Below, one piece after another: positions 23,197 through 38,600 of a stretch of 64,000 bases of DNA. Both the position numbers and the translations under genes were made by a program. The stretch spans positions 4,900,001 to 4,964,000 of the forward strand of contig JAQFVV010012395.1 in NCBI GenBank assembly GCA_028023455.1, written 5' to 3'. Every line of letters begins with the position of its first letter. Position 1 is the stretch's first letter. The notes under the pieces were generated by a model. It made no database searches and had not been told where the DNA came from. It was given only the letters and a program-made list of their open reading frames with translations. The stretch is from Epiperipatus broadwayi (taxonomy: Eukaryota > Onychophora > Udeonychophora > Euonychophora > Peripatidae).

Positions 23197-24019
23197 CTAA
23201 CACAATGCATCATTACCATATGTTAACCCTGCTACTGCAACTCCCTTCCATACTATTCTAGCTATATCATATTTATTATATGAAAATACTGTTAGTTTCT
23301 TTATCAAACCCTTTCTTTTCTTTGCTTCATTTACCAATTTTTTCTCCCATTCATCCAAGCAATTTTTCTGATTACATAAGATGATTCCCAAATACCTATA
23401 TCTATCGACCACACTTAACTTTATATCCCCCAATAAAAATTCTATATTTTCTCTTTCCCCAGTATTAATCATCATTATATTTGATTTTTCTTCACTAAAT
23501 TTAATCCCCATCTCATTACCCACCCTTGCAAATGTCCTCAACATAATTTCCATATCTTCTCTTCTTTCTGCACTCAAAAAGATATCATCTGCAAAAAAAA
23601 AGACCTGACAAAATATATACTCCCTTGCCACCTATTAATGGTATCTCTACCCCTCCTCTTAGTCTTTCTATTGCTTTCTCCATTTTACTCAAAAACAACA
23701 AAAACAAAATAGGTGGCATAGGGTATCCTTGCCTTAATCCCACCCCATTTTTAACTTTAACTGATTCTATATTCCCAAACTGGTAAATATAATAATTATT
23801 TTCATATAATTTCTTAATAATATTTACTAAAGCTTCATCCATTCCCAAATTGGCTAACTTTATCCATAATCTATTTCTATTTACTCTATCATATGCTTTC
23901 TCTATATCTATAAAACTCATATATAATGATCTACCTGAATTCCTACTCATCTCCATAAGTTGTGTAACTACAAACAAACTATCTCCTATATGCCTATCTG
24001 ACCTAAATCCTCCTTGCAT
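23197..24019 (-). pseudogene. Non-LTR reverse transcriptase (ORF2) of L3
   Basis: Seen in two overlapping minus-strand frames. 24019-23585 contains QGGFRSDRHIGDSLF, then SFIDIEKAYDRVNR (RT motif with first catalytic Asp) and GVGLRQGYPMPPILF. 23631-23197 contains the FFADDIFLS box (the A-D-D catalytic pair), then GNEMGIKFSEEKSNIM and YRYLGIIL. A frame break lies near 23600, at a run of A/T. These are the conserved RT blocks of non-LTR retrotransposons. The reading is cut at 23055 by the inversion. Confidence 0.9.
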
Positions 24020-24180
24020 TCCCCCCCACTACATTATTCTCTTCCATCCATTTTACAACTCTTCCAGCTACCATATATGAGAAAACTTTATATAAAACTG
24101 ATGTTACTGCTATCGGTCTATAATTATTTAACTTTCTATGATCCTTACCCTTTCCTTTAAATAATAATCTTATTCTTGTA

Positions 24181-25249
24181 TTAATTACTCCAACTAACCG
24201 GAAAAACTGTCTTCTGTGCCATCTTATTAAAACATGATAATAACTTTGCTTTTGCTCTTTGCCCTAAATTCATTACTATCTCTGCTGCCCATCCATCTAA
24301 ACCTCTCACCTTTCCACTTTTCAATCTCTTCCCTGCCTCATTCAATTTATTTTTTGTGAACCTAATATTCCCATTACTAACTGCTTTCATTTTTTCTATC
24401 ACTACTTCCTTCACATCTAACATCTTTTCTATACCTATTACATATCTATTTAAGATTCTCTCTACCTCTTCTCTAGAGCTACACTCTATTCCCTCATCAT
24501 CTATTAATACTATCTCTCTTTCTCCTACATTCCTTCTTTTAATGTAATTTCAAAAATTTTACTCCTATCTCTTCCACTTTTATTAATATCCTCCAACAAT
24601 TTACTATTTAACTTCATCCCCTCTCTATAATTATCCATTTTAGCCAACATCTTTTCTAAATACTTTTCCCATTTAGCATTAATATCATTTTCACTTTCTT
24701 TGTTCTTAATAGCACACTTATATTCTCTGCATGCTTTTTTCCTCTCTTTTACACTTTTACTAACTCATTTTTTTATTACTTTTATTCTTCTTCATATTAT
24801 CAACTAAAGCCCTATTTGCCCCTTTTTCTATTTCACCACACCAGTCCTTATACTCATCCCCATCAAACTGCTCCATGGTTTCTTCAACTTTTATTTTATA
24901 TTCTTCCAACTTATTCTTATCATTCACTCTCCATCCACATCTTTCACTATTATTTCTATCTTTATTTTTATCCTCCATCACATTACTAACCATTTCTATT
25001 ACAATAAAATTATGATCACTATTACATACTCTCTCTTCATTATCAAACACCTTAATTTTCCATATTTTACTCATTCCCTCTTTCTCTACCAATACATAAT
25101 CTATTGTGTGAAATACATTATTCCTAGACCATGTTTATTGTCCCTCATATATATTTGATAAATTCCCAATGCTCAAATTTACTCTTTGACAAAATTCCTT
25201 CAAAAACTGACCATTCTTATTATCTACATCATAAATTTCTTCAATATGC
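24181..25249 (-). pseudogene. LINE ORF2 endonuclease end and linker (L3)
   Basis: Seen: from the junction, the minus strand reads HIEE.YDVDNKNGQFLKEFCQRV (end of the APE-type endonuclease), then the SDHNFIVIEM block (the S-D-H catalytic end of APE nucleases) in 25092-24760. A linker and the start of the RT (GKVRGLDGWAAEIVMNLG, 24423-24181) follow. Several frame breaks show decay. Confidence 0.8.
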
Positions 25250-25950
25250 AGTTTATGGATAGTAAAAGAATAGCAAAAATAGTGTTCAATTTGGTTATGA
25301 ATAAAGGGCAGGTAACAACATGGGTGAGAAAGGTAATGCAGTATGTGAAAGATTTGGATAAAGAATTTATATCAGTATACTTGTATAAAAGGTGGGATGA
25401 TTGTGTTATGAGGACTGTTGAGTGTTATGGTGGTAAGGAATGGGATAAAAGAATAAAAGCATTAATAAAAAATAGGGAGTTGGAGAGATGGAGAAGTAGT
25501 ACGGAGGGTAAGAAGAGTTTAAATATATATAGAAGTAAACAGAATATTGGATGTGAGTTAATTTATGATAATAGTAAGGAAAGTAGTTTATTATTTAAGG
25601 CTCGAATGGGATCTTTAGCAACAAGAGAATATACATGTAAATGGAAAACTATGGATAATTTAGTGTGCAAAATTGTGTAAGGAAGATATAGAAAATATTA
25701 GGCATCTGTTGATTGAATGTAAATGCTTGAAAGCAGAAAGGGTACAGATAATGAAGTTATGGGAGAATAGACATGAACAAAGTGACTATACAGAAAGTGA
25801 GTTATTAGTTTTTATGTTGGGTTTGTGAAAAGATAAGGGGGATTTAGATATAAAAGCCATAGAGTTGACAAAGATTATGTTGTGGAAATGGAGATGGAAG
25901 ATTTAAGAGTGGGGAATGGAGAATAAAATGGCTAACAGGTTTATTTGGGC
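25247..25950 (+). pseudogene. C-terminal part of LINE ORF2 (L3), plus strand
   Basis: Seen: QFMDSKRIAKIVFN...YKRWDDCV...FKARMGSLATREYTCKW, then out of frame CKEDIENIRHLLIEC, a Cys/His arrangement (C-x2-C and H-x4-C type) usual at the C-terminus of CR1/I-like ORF2 proteins. A stop at 25678-25680 sits within the cysteine region. It is the continuation of the minus-strand RT fragment, inverted relative to it. Confidence 0.8.
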
Positions 25951-26010
25951 ATAATTGCTGAGATATTCTTGACTTTGTTTAAGGAGAAGCCAAATACATC
26001 ACATCACATA

Positions 26011-28994
26011 TTCTAATCCTTTGGTAATTTAGACCATATAAGATAAGCAAAATGTCAGGAAAGAAGAAGTGGTTTAATTAATAATTCAATAAAAAAAATC
26101 AAGTTTTTTTTTAAAAAAAGAAAGTTAGGATTTAAATTAATCATCATTAATCTTTTTCTCATTTTTCCATTTTTTTCCCTCTAGAGCAATGACATGAATT
26201 TTTTTATACCTTCAATCATCTTTTTGCCCTAACTGTAACATTGGGATTGTGAGAATAGTATCATTCACAGCAATTCTGTTTCTATTTTTATTCTCTTTGT
26301 TTTCTACTTTTAATTCTTTACCTTTATATCCCTATTTTCTTGTCCAAAGACTGCTACTGATGATGATTTTGTGGAAAATTTAATTCAATAGTATTTGTTA
26401 ATGCATAAAAGTTGCCTGTATTAAGGTTAATTATAAATATGTAAACCATAAGCTTTGGGTCCATGTGTTATCTCCATCTCTGGTATGAAGGAAGTATCTA
26501 CTTCAATCAAGTTTCTCTTTTAAAGTTTAATGCATCAACATTCAACTGACCTATACAAACACTGTAACAGTTATTCTTCTGTTCTATTCTACTAACCAAT
26601 TGCTAATTTTTTAGGTTACGAGTGTGATAGGATTGCTTTAGTTTGAAGTTGCCATTTTTTGTTTGAATATCGATAATTATGATGATTGATGGATGAAATT
26701 AACAACATACAAAATTGAATGAATAAAAACAACATTATATCTAATTAAACTAACTTTTTTAAAATTCTTTTTATTTATTTTTAGCAGATTCTACTTTTTT
26801 TCCCTCAACAGTCATAATATTTCAATTTATCTCAGATGTTTTAACATTTTCTGTTATAGTTTTATAACATTTTTGAATTACCTATTTCTGAAAGCTGTTT
26901 TCTTCACCCTACACTAGCGCCATCTACTGTAAGTTTGAAAAATCAATTAGCACAAGATATTATATAGACCTATAATATTTCCTCTCCAAAGTAGCTTGAC
27001 TTTTATCTTCATCACTGAATTAATGCACTCTTCCATATAACAGGTACCTTCTACTTCTTTAAACTATTCAAACAAATAGCATGAAATAGCAGTATTATAG
27101 TTATATTATCTGGTATCCAACAATTACCAATCTTACATTAATTTTTTAGAGTAAGGTGAAGAAAATTGCTCTTGGAACATATGGCTAACCATGTGAGAAA
27201 TTCATGGGATACTGCTATTGATATTGCATATATTTAATATTTTATATTACATAATATGTGCTGCAATGAATAAACAAGCCCTCAGATAGTTCGTATATGT
27301 GATATGCTGGTGGTTTTATATTGAGTTGTCAAAAATATGATAGTATAAAAATAATTGACTGCTGCTGCTGATCAAATGATCACTCTATTCTGTACATCAA
27401 TTATATAGAAAAAAATTGCATAATCTCAAATATGTGCATGTATAATAAAACAAAGTATTTAATTATATACCCATTCATAAAGAGAAGAAACATTTATGTC
27501 TTGAGACATTATTTACCTTCTAAACATAAAAACTAATCACAAAATATGCATCTATTTTTACATTCCTTAGTCAGACAGAATACAGAACTTGTGTAAGTAA
27601 TTAATCCTTTCAACTTATGAAAATGCAGCTTCAATATGTTAATAAATCACAGCATGCACACACACTGTGTATAGAAAAATATTAAATCCAAAATAAAAAT
27701 CTAGAATTATATTTTAAATAAAAAATATTTAATTAACATCAGTATTAAATTATTAAAAAAAATTTTAATATATATTTTATATATAACATAAATTCATTGA
27801 AAGCAGTCAACACTGAAATCATTGTCAATAACAATCTCAATTCGTTGTCAAGGCAACAATTTTTTGATATTGTATTGATTGTTTTCAATGACTTTACATT
27901 TATTGATTTATATATATATAGTTTATTGAATTAAATATTTGTATTGATTAACTCTAGATGACACTTGAATGGAGATTTGCTCTTGTTTTATTTTGTTTTA
28001 GCTACACTTAATTTAATACTAAAAATTATTAAAAATAAATTTAATCAAACAAATTGTTTAGATACAAAATGAAATAAAATATTTTATTTCCAACATAATT
28101 GTAGAAATTTTGCTAGTATGGTCTTTGCATTTGATTTGATGCTTCCCTTTGTTTTTTTGTTTTTTTTAATAAAGATGGCAGTGACTGATATTTAATATAT
28201 ATTGTACCCTGCCAATAGGATGATTTCTCAATTATCTTTGGAAAAATATTAACAATTGTGAGACTCTTCTATCCTATCAACAATATTGCATATCCTTTAA
28301 CATTAAATAAATACTAAAGTATTTATCCAGTGGCATGAGAACCGCTAAACACTCCTCCTTATTTAGTATCTATATACTTTTATGATTAACAATCATGATT
28401 AAATGACTATAATAAAACATCTATAATTATTAACTTTCAACTAACTAATGAAGAAATTATAATATCATGTTATTGTATAATGAATGTTATTATTATTACT
28501 TCTATAGGAATATAATTAGCAATAATCATACTAATAATTTTATATTAATGAGATCTTAGGATAACCACTGATTTTTAATTAGTTATTTAATCCACCTATA
28601 AAATATCAAGAGAGATTTTACTGAACCCTATAGGCAGTGTCACTTAAGAAAAGACTTATAACCTGAATCTATAATTAAAATTGTACTATTATTTTATATT
28701 TATGTTATCTATTAGATTTGATACTTTCAATAATAAGTAACTTATAATTTAATTCATTATAAATAAGCATACTTTAATAATTTGCAGTCATCAATGACTT
28801 ATGTGATCAAGGCAGCTTATAATAAGTTAAAATCTCTTTTAAGAAAGGTGTGCATAATTGATTGTTATATTGTTCTAAACTGGATTACATTCTTATTTCC
28901 ATCTCAAATTGTACACTTCAAATGACAATGACTCTCACAAAAGAAATGAAACATTTAATACTCAAGTTTACTTTCAAAACAACAACTTTAGTCA
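26011..28994. other. AT-rich intron DNA
   Basis: About 3 kb without genes. A weak inverted repeat (arms of about 30 nt, starting TCATTGAAA on each strand) spans 27795-27895. Confidence 0.5.
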
Positions 28995-29148
28995 TCACAT
29001 GATGACCATTTCTTATGCTTACTCATAACTATTATTTAAACAGGCAAAACTTCCCATACCCTATTGCCACTCAGTGCAAGCCAGAGTAATCAATGGATGG
29101 CAGAAGGCTTGTGCATAAAATCCCTATCTAATCCCTACTCATCCAATA

Positions 29149-29190
29149 TTCCCAGAATAGTTTCTAGCTTATGGCTTTCATCAGTGAGGA
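29149..29190 (-). ncRNA. Hammerhead motif, family A copy A3 (degenerate)
   Basis: Minus strand: core CTGATGA and GAAA intact, stem II AGC/GCT intact, but the stem III/cleavage triplet is TTC instead of GTC and stem I has a mismatch. Probably weakened. Confidence 0.6.
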
Positions 29191-29522
29191 GTCTCGGATC
29201 TGAGAGCATTGCATCTAGATCTTAGAATCTAATGCAATCCTCCAGATGCCATTTTTATCTCTACTTAACTACAAAACTATGAGAATAAAATTGAAAACAC
29301 AATAATATTTTCAATCCTAAGATCATTAGCTTATATAGTCATATAAGTCTGAACTTAAACCACAAACATCATATGATCATCATTTCTTATGCTTGCTCAT
29401 AACTGTTATTAAAACAGGCAAAACTCCCCATACAGTAGTGTCACTCGTTGCAAGCCAGAGTAATCAGTGGATGTCAGATGGCTTGTGCATAAAATCCCTA
29501 TATAGTGACTACTCGTCCAATA

Positions 29523-29564
29523 TCCCCAGAGTAGTTTCCAACTTATAGCTTTCATTAGTGAGGA
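29523..29564 (-). ncRNA. Hammerhead motif, family A copy A4 (core mutated)
   Basis: Minus strand: CTAATGA replaces CTGATGA (invariant G5 lost); CTC at the cleavage site. Stem I and most of stem II are kept. Expected to be inactive. Confidence 0.6.
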
Positions 29565-29755
29565 GCCTTGGATCTGAGAGTATTGTACCTAGATCTTAGG
29601 ATCTAATGCAACCATCCAGCAGCCACCTTTTATCTCTACTTATTGTGTTTTCAATTTTATTTTCATAGTTTTGTAGTTAAGTAGAGATAAAAGGTGGCTG
29701 CTGGAGGGTTGCATTAGACCCTAAGATCTAGGTGCAGTTCTCTCAGATCCAAGGC

Positions 29756-29797
29756 TCCTCACTGATGAAAACCACAAGCTAGAAACTAGTCTGGGGA
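29756..29797 (+). ncRNA. Hammerhead ribozyme motif, family A copy A5 (intact core)
   Basis: Plus strand, 42 nt. Stem I TCCTCA (29756-29761) pairs with TGGGGA (29792-29797), with one U-G pair. Core CTGATGA (29762-29768). GAAA (29782-29785). Stem III AC/GT with loop TA. Cleavage triplet GTC, predicted cut after 29791. Stem II is weakened in this copy (AAC for AGC opposite GCT). Confidence 0.65.
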
Positions 29798-30216
29798 TAT
29801 TGGATGAGTAGGTACTAGATAGGGATTTTATGCACAAGCCTTCTGTTATCCATTGATTACTCTGGCTTGCACTGAGTGACACTACTGTATGGAAAGTTTG
29901 CATGTTTTAATAACAGTTTTGAGCAAGCATAAGAAATGGTGATCATGTGATGTTTAGGGCTTTGATACCAATCCTGCCTAATAGGATAGTTGTGGTTATA
30001 GTTTTATAGTTTTTAAAGAACTAAAGATACCAAAATTTATGGACACTGAACTGAGTTCAGACCTACATGACTATATAAGCTAATGAGCTTGGATTGAAAA
30101 TATTATTGTTTTCAATTTTATTTTCATAGTTTTGTAATTAAGTAGAAGTAAAAGATGCCTGCTGGAGGGTTGCATTAGATCCTAATATCTAAGTGCAGCG
30201 CTCTCAGATCTAAGGC

Positions 30217-30258
30217 TCCTCACTGACAAAAACTACAAGCTAGAAACTAGTCTGGGGA
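30217..30258 (+). ncRNA. Hammerhead motif, family A copy A6 (core mutated)
   Basis: Plus strand: CTGACAA (G8 replaced) with GAAAC, loop TA and GTC intact, and stem I TCCTCA/TGGGGA kept. The lost G8 predicts no or little activity. Confidence 0.6.
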
Positions 30259-30345
30259 TATTGGAGGAGTAGGCACTAGATAGGAATTTTATGCACAAGC
30301 CATCTGGGATCCATTGATTACTCTGGCTTACACTGAGCTACCTGT

Positions 30346-32509
30346 TTTAATAAGTTTAATCACATTATTTACAAGATATTATAATATATATTTTAACCAA
30401 CAGGTAATTTAAAATAACAATAGTAATAAAATTATATACCAATATAGTATAATAACACTATAAACAATTGAAAAATTTCCATTCCCTTTTTTACTTTTTA
30501 GATATTTACAAAAAAAAAAAAAATACTGTTTCATATAATATGGTGCTGTTGTGATATTTACCTTTACATTTTTTTTATTTATTTATTATATTACAAATCA
30601 GGTGTTTCCCTTAGATCATCATTATTCCCCTTCTTTTTACAATTATCAACCATTATAAGTTAGGTATTAAATTAGAAAGACAAAATGGAACATAATAACT
30701 ATTGTATTCTTGCTTCAATACAATAATCTTATTATAATATGGTGCAATGCCACTTTTTTGTGTAGATACACTTTGATCTTTATTTATTTATTTTCTAAGA
30801 AGATATTATGATAATAATTATAAAATCTTCAATTAGTCTTTTTTTTTTTTTTTATCTCAAACGCCATCTTCCAATAGTTTTATTTTCAACATATGTATAA
30901 ATAAAATACAACCAACAAGAATTTTATACAGTGTACTATTAAATCTGAACCCTTATATTTCCCTGCAATAGTTTTAATCTACAATTTACGAGATTCAGTT
31001 AAATATTATTTCTAACTTATATTTGTTTGATATCTTTCTAATAACTAATTGTTTCTACAAATTATAAACTAAAATTACTTATAATTCAATCCGATTATCT
31101 TAAATTGTTCATCATAAAACAGAAGATCAAATTTAAAATATAGTTTCTCAATTTCAATATTGTATATTTAAACACCAACGTATACCCTCTTCATAATATA
31201 CATATTGTCAACTACTTGTATGAAACATTTAATTAAATCATTAATCATTTCTATTGATTTTAATTATATAACAATATTTGATAAAAACATCGCTTTTAAA
31301 ATAAATAATGACGTAGATAACTAAATTAAATCAATTATTAATTTCACTATCTATTGATCTATTCACCTCTCCCCTTATTGTAATAACAACTATATTTAAA
31401 GTATAGGATTTATATATATATGATGTTGCAAGCTTTTTTTTTCTTTTTTCGCGTTAAATATAAGTTCCTAAACAAACAAACAAAAAAAACTTTAACTTTT
31501 ACTGGCATTATAATCATTCCACAGAATTCAGACTGGTTGCACATCAATATTATTATCACTTTTGTTTCAAACACTTTCGTTTCAAACCTTCCACTAGTTG
31601 CACGTTAACATTACAATCATTTCTGTTCCATTTGTTTTCATCAGATGATTATTACAATTATCAAAATTTACACGTTTGATTTAAATACTTCTTGTGTTAA
31701 TAATAAATGATTCAGCATTCGATTGATTCCTTGCTTATTTTTGGTTACTAATTATTATTAAGAAGAAAGTATTTTCCATTTTCTTTTAACAGTAGAATAA
31801 GATTACCTTCCGCAGATGTTTTATATTTCCTAATGCACTATTTATTCTTTATTAAATATTTTCTGGGATGGTTTTACTCTCTTACACTTATCTTATTTTT
31901 TTCAATTCCTAATGATAAATAACGCTTTCATTCATGCTAGCAGACCGCTCTTATTCATACATGTATAAATATAATCATCTTTTAACCTATATAATACTCA
32001 GTATAATTTTTTAAACTTTACATAAAAGTAATATTAAAATTAGTACTGTTCAGATTTAATCATTTCTTCAATTAAAATTTTATTCAAATATGCTTTGACT
32101 ACGATGTAGACTTTTCCATTCACACCTAGTTCTGTTATTATCTATTACTACTTTAGTTCTAGATAATTTGAAAAATACATACTTATTTCTGCCAGAAATA
32201 ATTTGCCTTTCATTTATCTTTGGCTGATAACTTGATCTTGTCCAATTATTTTAACTCATATGACTCATGAATACTTCAAGTAGTTTAGCAATTAAATCCA
32301 GTGTAAATACATTACTCCCAAGGTTTTACTTTGGTGAGTTTCTTCCTTGATCACAATTTGGGATATGCATACAATTTTTTCTCTTCATTTTATATTATTT
32401 TCTCCATGTAATGATTTAAAGAAATTTTCCAAGATAAATTGTTGAATTGCCCATAGAGATCAATTTAATTTACTCTTGCATTTGAATGAAGCTTTATAAC
32501 TTATATCAG
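30346..32509. other. AT-rich intron DNA, nothing recognised
   Basis: About 2.2 kb of AT-rich sequence with A/T homopolymers. No gene or repeat recognised. Confidence 0.5.
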
Positions 32510-32918
32510 ATGTGATATGTTGGACTATTTCCATCATTTATGAGTGAATGTTGAATGTATAGAAAATTTTAAACTTTATTTAAACTTTTCAAATACAAAC
32601 AACTTGTTAGTAATAACACACAAATAGACAACACAGGTTAGTAATTACACAATGTTTCAAGTAGTATTATTCTCCACTCTTCTTCAGGTGTTGCAGACCT
32701 ATATGTGCAGTGACAATATTCACTTAAAAGTTGAACTTGCACTTTTAGATTCTTGAATATTGAATTTAAGGCAAACACTCTATCAATTGCACTATTCTTT
32801 CAAAGGCAACATATAGTAGAAATTTGATATATTTATATATAAGAGGGTTGGTTCAAATCCTCACGAGTCCTTCAATTTTTTTTTATGAGCAAGACTAATT
32901 AGTTTTTTATTTTTATTT

Positions 32919-36751
<3,833 letters not shown>

Positions 36752-36847
36752 AATTAGCCTTGCTCATAAAAAAAATTGAAGGACCCAGGAGGATTTGAAC
36801 CAATGCTCATATATAAATATATCAAATTTTTACTATATGCTGCCTTT

Positions 36848-36925
36848 AACAGAATAGCTCAGTTGGAAAAGCATTTGCCTTAAATTCAATATTCAAAAAT
36901 CTAAAGATGCGAGTTCAACTCATAA
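36848..36925 (+). other. tRNA-like sequence in the 3' region of PLE2
   Basis: Seen: TAGCTCAGTTGG resembles a tRNA A box (D arm), and GCGAGTTCAACTC resembles a B box with a 3-bp T stem. The A-B spacing is somewhat longer than in a normal tRNA. Counterparts exist at 32.77-32.82 kb (minus) and 37.78-37.84 kb (minus), the last with TGGCTCAGTTGGTTAGAGC forming a good D arm. Not a functional tRNA gene; a tRNA-derived module inside a retroelement. Confidence 0.55.
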
Positions 36926-37524
36926 GCGAATTTTGTCACTGTGCATATAGGCCAGAAACACCTGAAAAAAAGTGGAGAATAATATTACCCAAAATGTTGA
37001 GTAATTACTAACCTGTGTTGTCTATTTGTATATTATTACTAACAAGTTGTTTGTATTTGAAAAGTTTAAATAAATTTTTAAAATTTTCTATACATTTATA
37101 GATGATGGAAGTAGTCCAACATATCACATCTAAAAATATAACATCATCACAAACCTTCAGACAAATTTATAACTTATATCATTTAAATTATTACACAAAC
37201 AAAATTCATTACTTCTTTTTTTTTTTTCAAAATAATAATATTTAAGTAATTTTTTGCAAATTTTTAGGATAAAAACAAAACAAAAAGCAAGTTACTTGTT
37301 CCTCGATCTGTGATTTTTCTTCTTCTCCAATTTAATATTCCCTCAATTTTTGTTAATGAATGACTGCTGGCTTCCCACTTCTTTGATTCTATATTTAATA
37401 AGTTGTTAGTATTTGATCTACATTTAAAAGAAATATTTTTGGTTTTAAAATATTTCTCAATAAAAATAATACCTTTTAGAAACTGAATAAAATACAATTT
37501 ACTTTAGGTTTTCCTGAAGGTTTG

Positions 37525-37935
37525 TGATGATGGTTTTTTAATTGTATTTTTATATTGGACTGTTTCCATCATCTAGTATACGTATTGAATGTCTTTAGAA
37601 AAATTTAACTTTATTAAATCTTCCAAATACATTCAACTGTTAGTAATAGCACATCAAACAGGTTAGTATATGCACAACATTTCAAGAGATTATTCTCCCC
37701 TCTTCTTCAGGGGTTTCTGGCCTGACCAGTGACAGTACTAGCATGATATTAAAACCTGGAGACCCTTAGATTCTTGAGTATTGAATTTTAAGATAATGCT
37801 CTAACCAACTGAGCCATCCTGCCAAAGGCAACAGTCTGTAGTAATTTCATATATTTATGAGGTTCCTCTTGATTTGTCCACTTTTTTCTAAGAGAAAAGT
37901 TGATTAGTGGTTTCCATACATTATAGTTCAATATA
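37525..37935 (-). mobile_element. 5'-truncated PLE2 tail fragment
   Basis: Minus strand. It contains the ending of the PLE2 coding/3' region (TTTTTTCTAAGAG...GGTTTCCATACAT), the tRNA-like part, a CCTGAAGAAGAG...CTCTTGAAAT motif, and the shared tail GATGGAAACAGTCC. It lacks the trinucleotide array. Confidence 0.75.
37677..37714 (-). ncRNA. CTGAAGAA-hairpin-GAAA motif in the PLE2 tail
   Basis: Minus strand: CTGAAGA followed by a stem AAGAG/CTCTT and then GAAAT. It resembles the 5' half and stem II of a hammerhead, but I could not find a convincing stem I. The PLE2 arms have weaker versions at 32655-32687 (minus) and 36962-36995 (plus). Confidence 0.3.
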
Positions 37936-38114
37936 AAAATACAACAATTTACTTTATATTGATTAGATCATTTTGATTTTATTTTTATATAAATAAGCTT
38001 CGATATTACTTTTATGATTTTTAATCATGAAATTTGTAAAATGAATCTTAGTTATTTATTTTTAAACATAATTTAAGATTTAACTAGAAATAATAATTGC
38101 TTTTATAATATTAG

Positions 38115-38600
38115 ATGCACACAGACAATAATTATACTAATAATTTAATCAAATCAGGATACAAGTGCAGTATAGTTTATAGCAAGATTAGACATTTTAT
38201 TAATAATATAGGAATACACAGAGTTAGAGATAACAAGACTTGGCTGTTGTCACCTTATGTGCCCTCTTTGCATAGAACATTTTTTAGGACTTTCTCTACA
38301 GTGTTTTGTTTGAGCTTTTACACATCTCTCTCAACTAATAGGTTTATTAACAATACTAAAGACACCATAGCTCCTGATCTGACCCTACTGGTCATGTATA
38401 ATGTTGCATGCCCTCACAATGGATGCTGTTGCATACTAACCCAGAATGGACTTCAGTTTTTGCACATCAAAAGCTATCCAGACATGAGTTTGAACCTGCC
38501 TCTGCAAAATGCGTTTGTACTGAGAGGCCTGATATTAAACATAAGGTAAAAAAAGCTTACCTCATAGTGGCAGATTCCTTCACCATTAATTGCAAAGAAT
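38115..38600 (+). pseudogene. Penelope-like GIY-YIG-region fragment
   Basis: Seen: an ORF with SLHRTFFRTFSTVFCLSF, then RFINNTKDTIAPD and MYNVACPHNGC. This aligns by order and motif with the PLE1 stretch LRTIFCSDFSVCF ... SINNTKDHILPVH ... VYKIACNDNNC. The YYGET part is degraded to CILTQN. It is a lone, diverged PLE piece on the plus strand, not part of an inverted pair. Confidence 0.65.

Larger units (their letters stand above)
23055..26010. mobile_element. L3: CR1-like LINE with internal inversion (twin-priming structure)
   Basis: Seen: 25249-23055 reads, on the minus strand, the endonuclease end and reverse transcriptase of the same LINE family as L2. 25247-26010 reads, on the plus strand, the C-terminal part of ORF2 and the 3' end. 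In L2 (about 53.42-53.46 kb) these two parts are contiguous: the minus part stops at DAKSKM and the plus part resumes at QFMDSKRIAKI, with only about 15-20 bp missing. The junction at 25247-25249 shows the shared triplet TGC. The 3' end is AAGGAGAAGCC followed by short CATCA repeats, typical of CR1-type tails rather than poly(A). Confidence 0.85.
28995..30345. repeat. Nested palindrome of four family A units (A3, A4 minus; A5, A6 plus)
   Basis: Seen: copies A3 (about 28995-29250) and A4 (29370-29640) on the minus strand mirror A5 (29675-29965) and A6 (30150-30345) on the plus strand around an axis near 29660. The central stem pairs AGCCACCTTTTATCTCTACT with its complement at 29681-29700. The sequence between units is also mirrored (ATAAAATTGAAAAC; CTTATATAGTCATATAAG). 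The right arm has about 90 extra bp near 29965-30060. Same-strand units are 374 nt (A3-A4) and 461 nt (A5-A6) apart. Confidence 0.9.

Noticed and set aside
36848-36925. Possible functional tRNA gene
   Set aside because: No pairing acceptor stem found, A-B spacing too long, and the sequence is repeated within PLE2 copies; kept only as a tRNA-like module.
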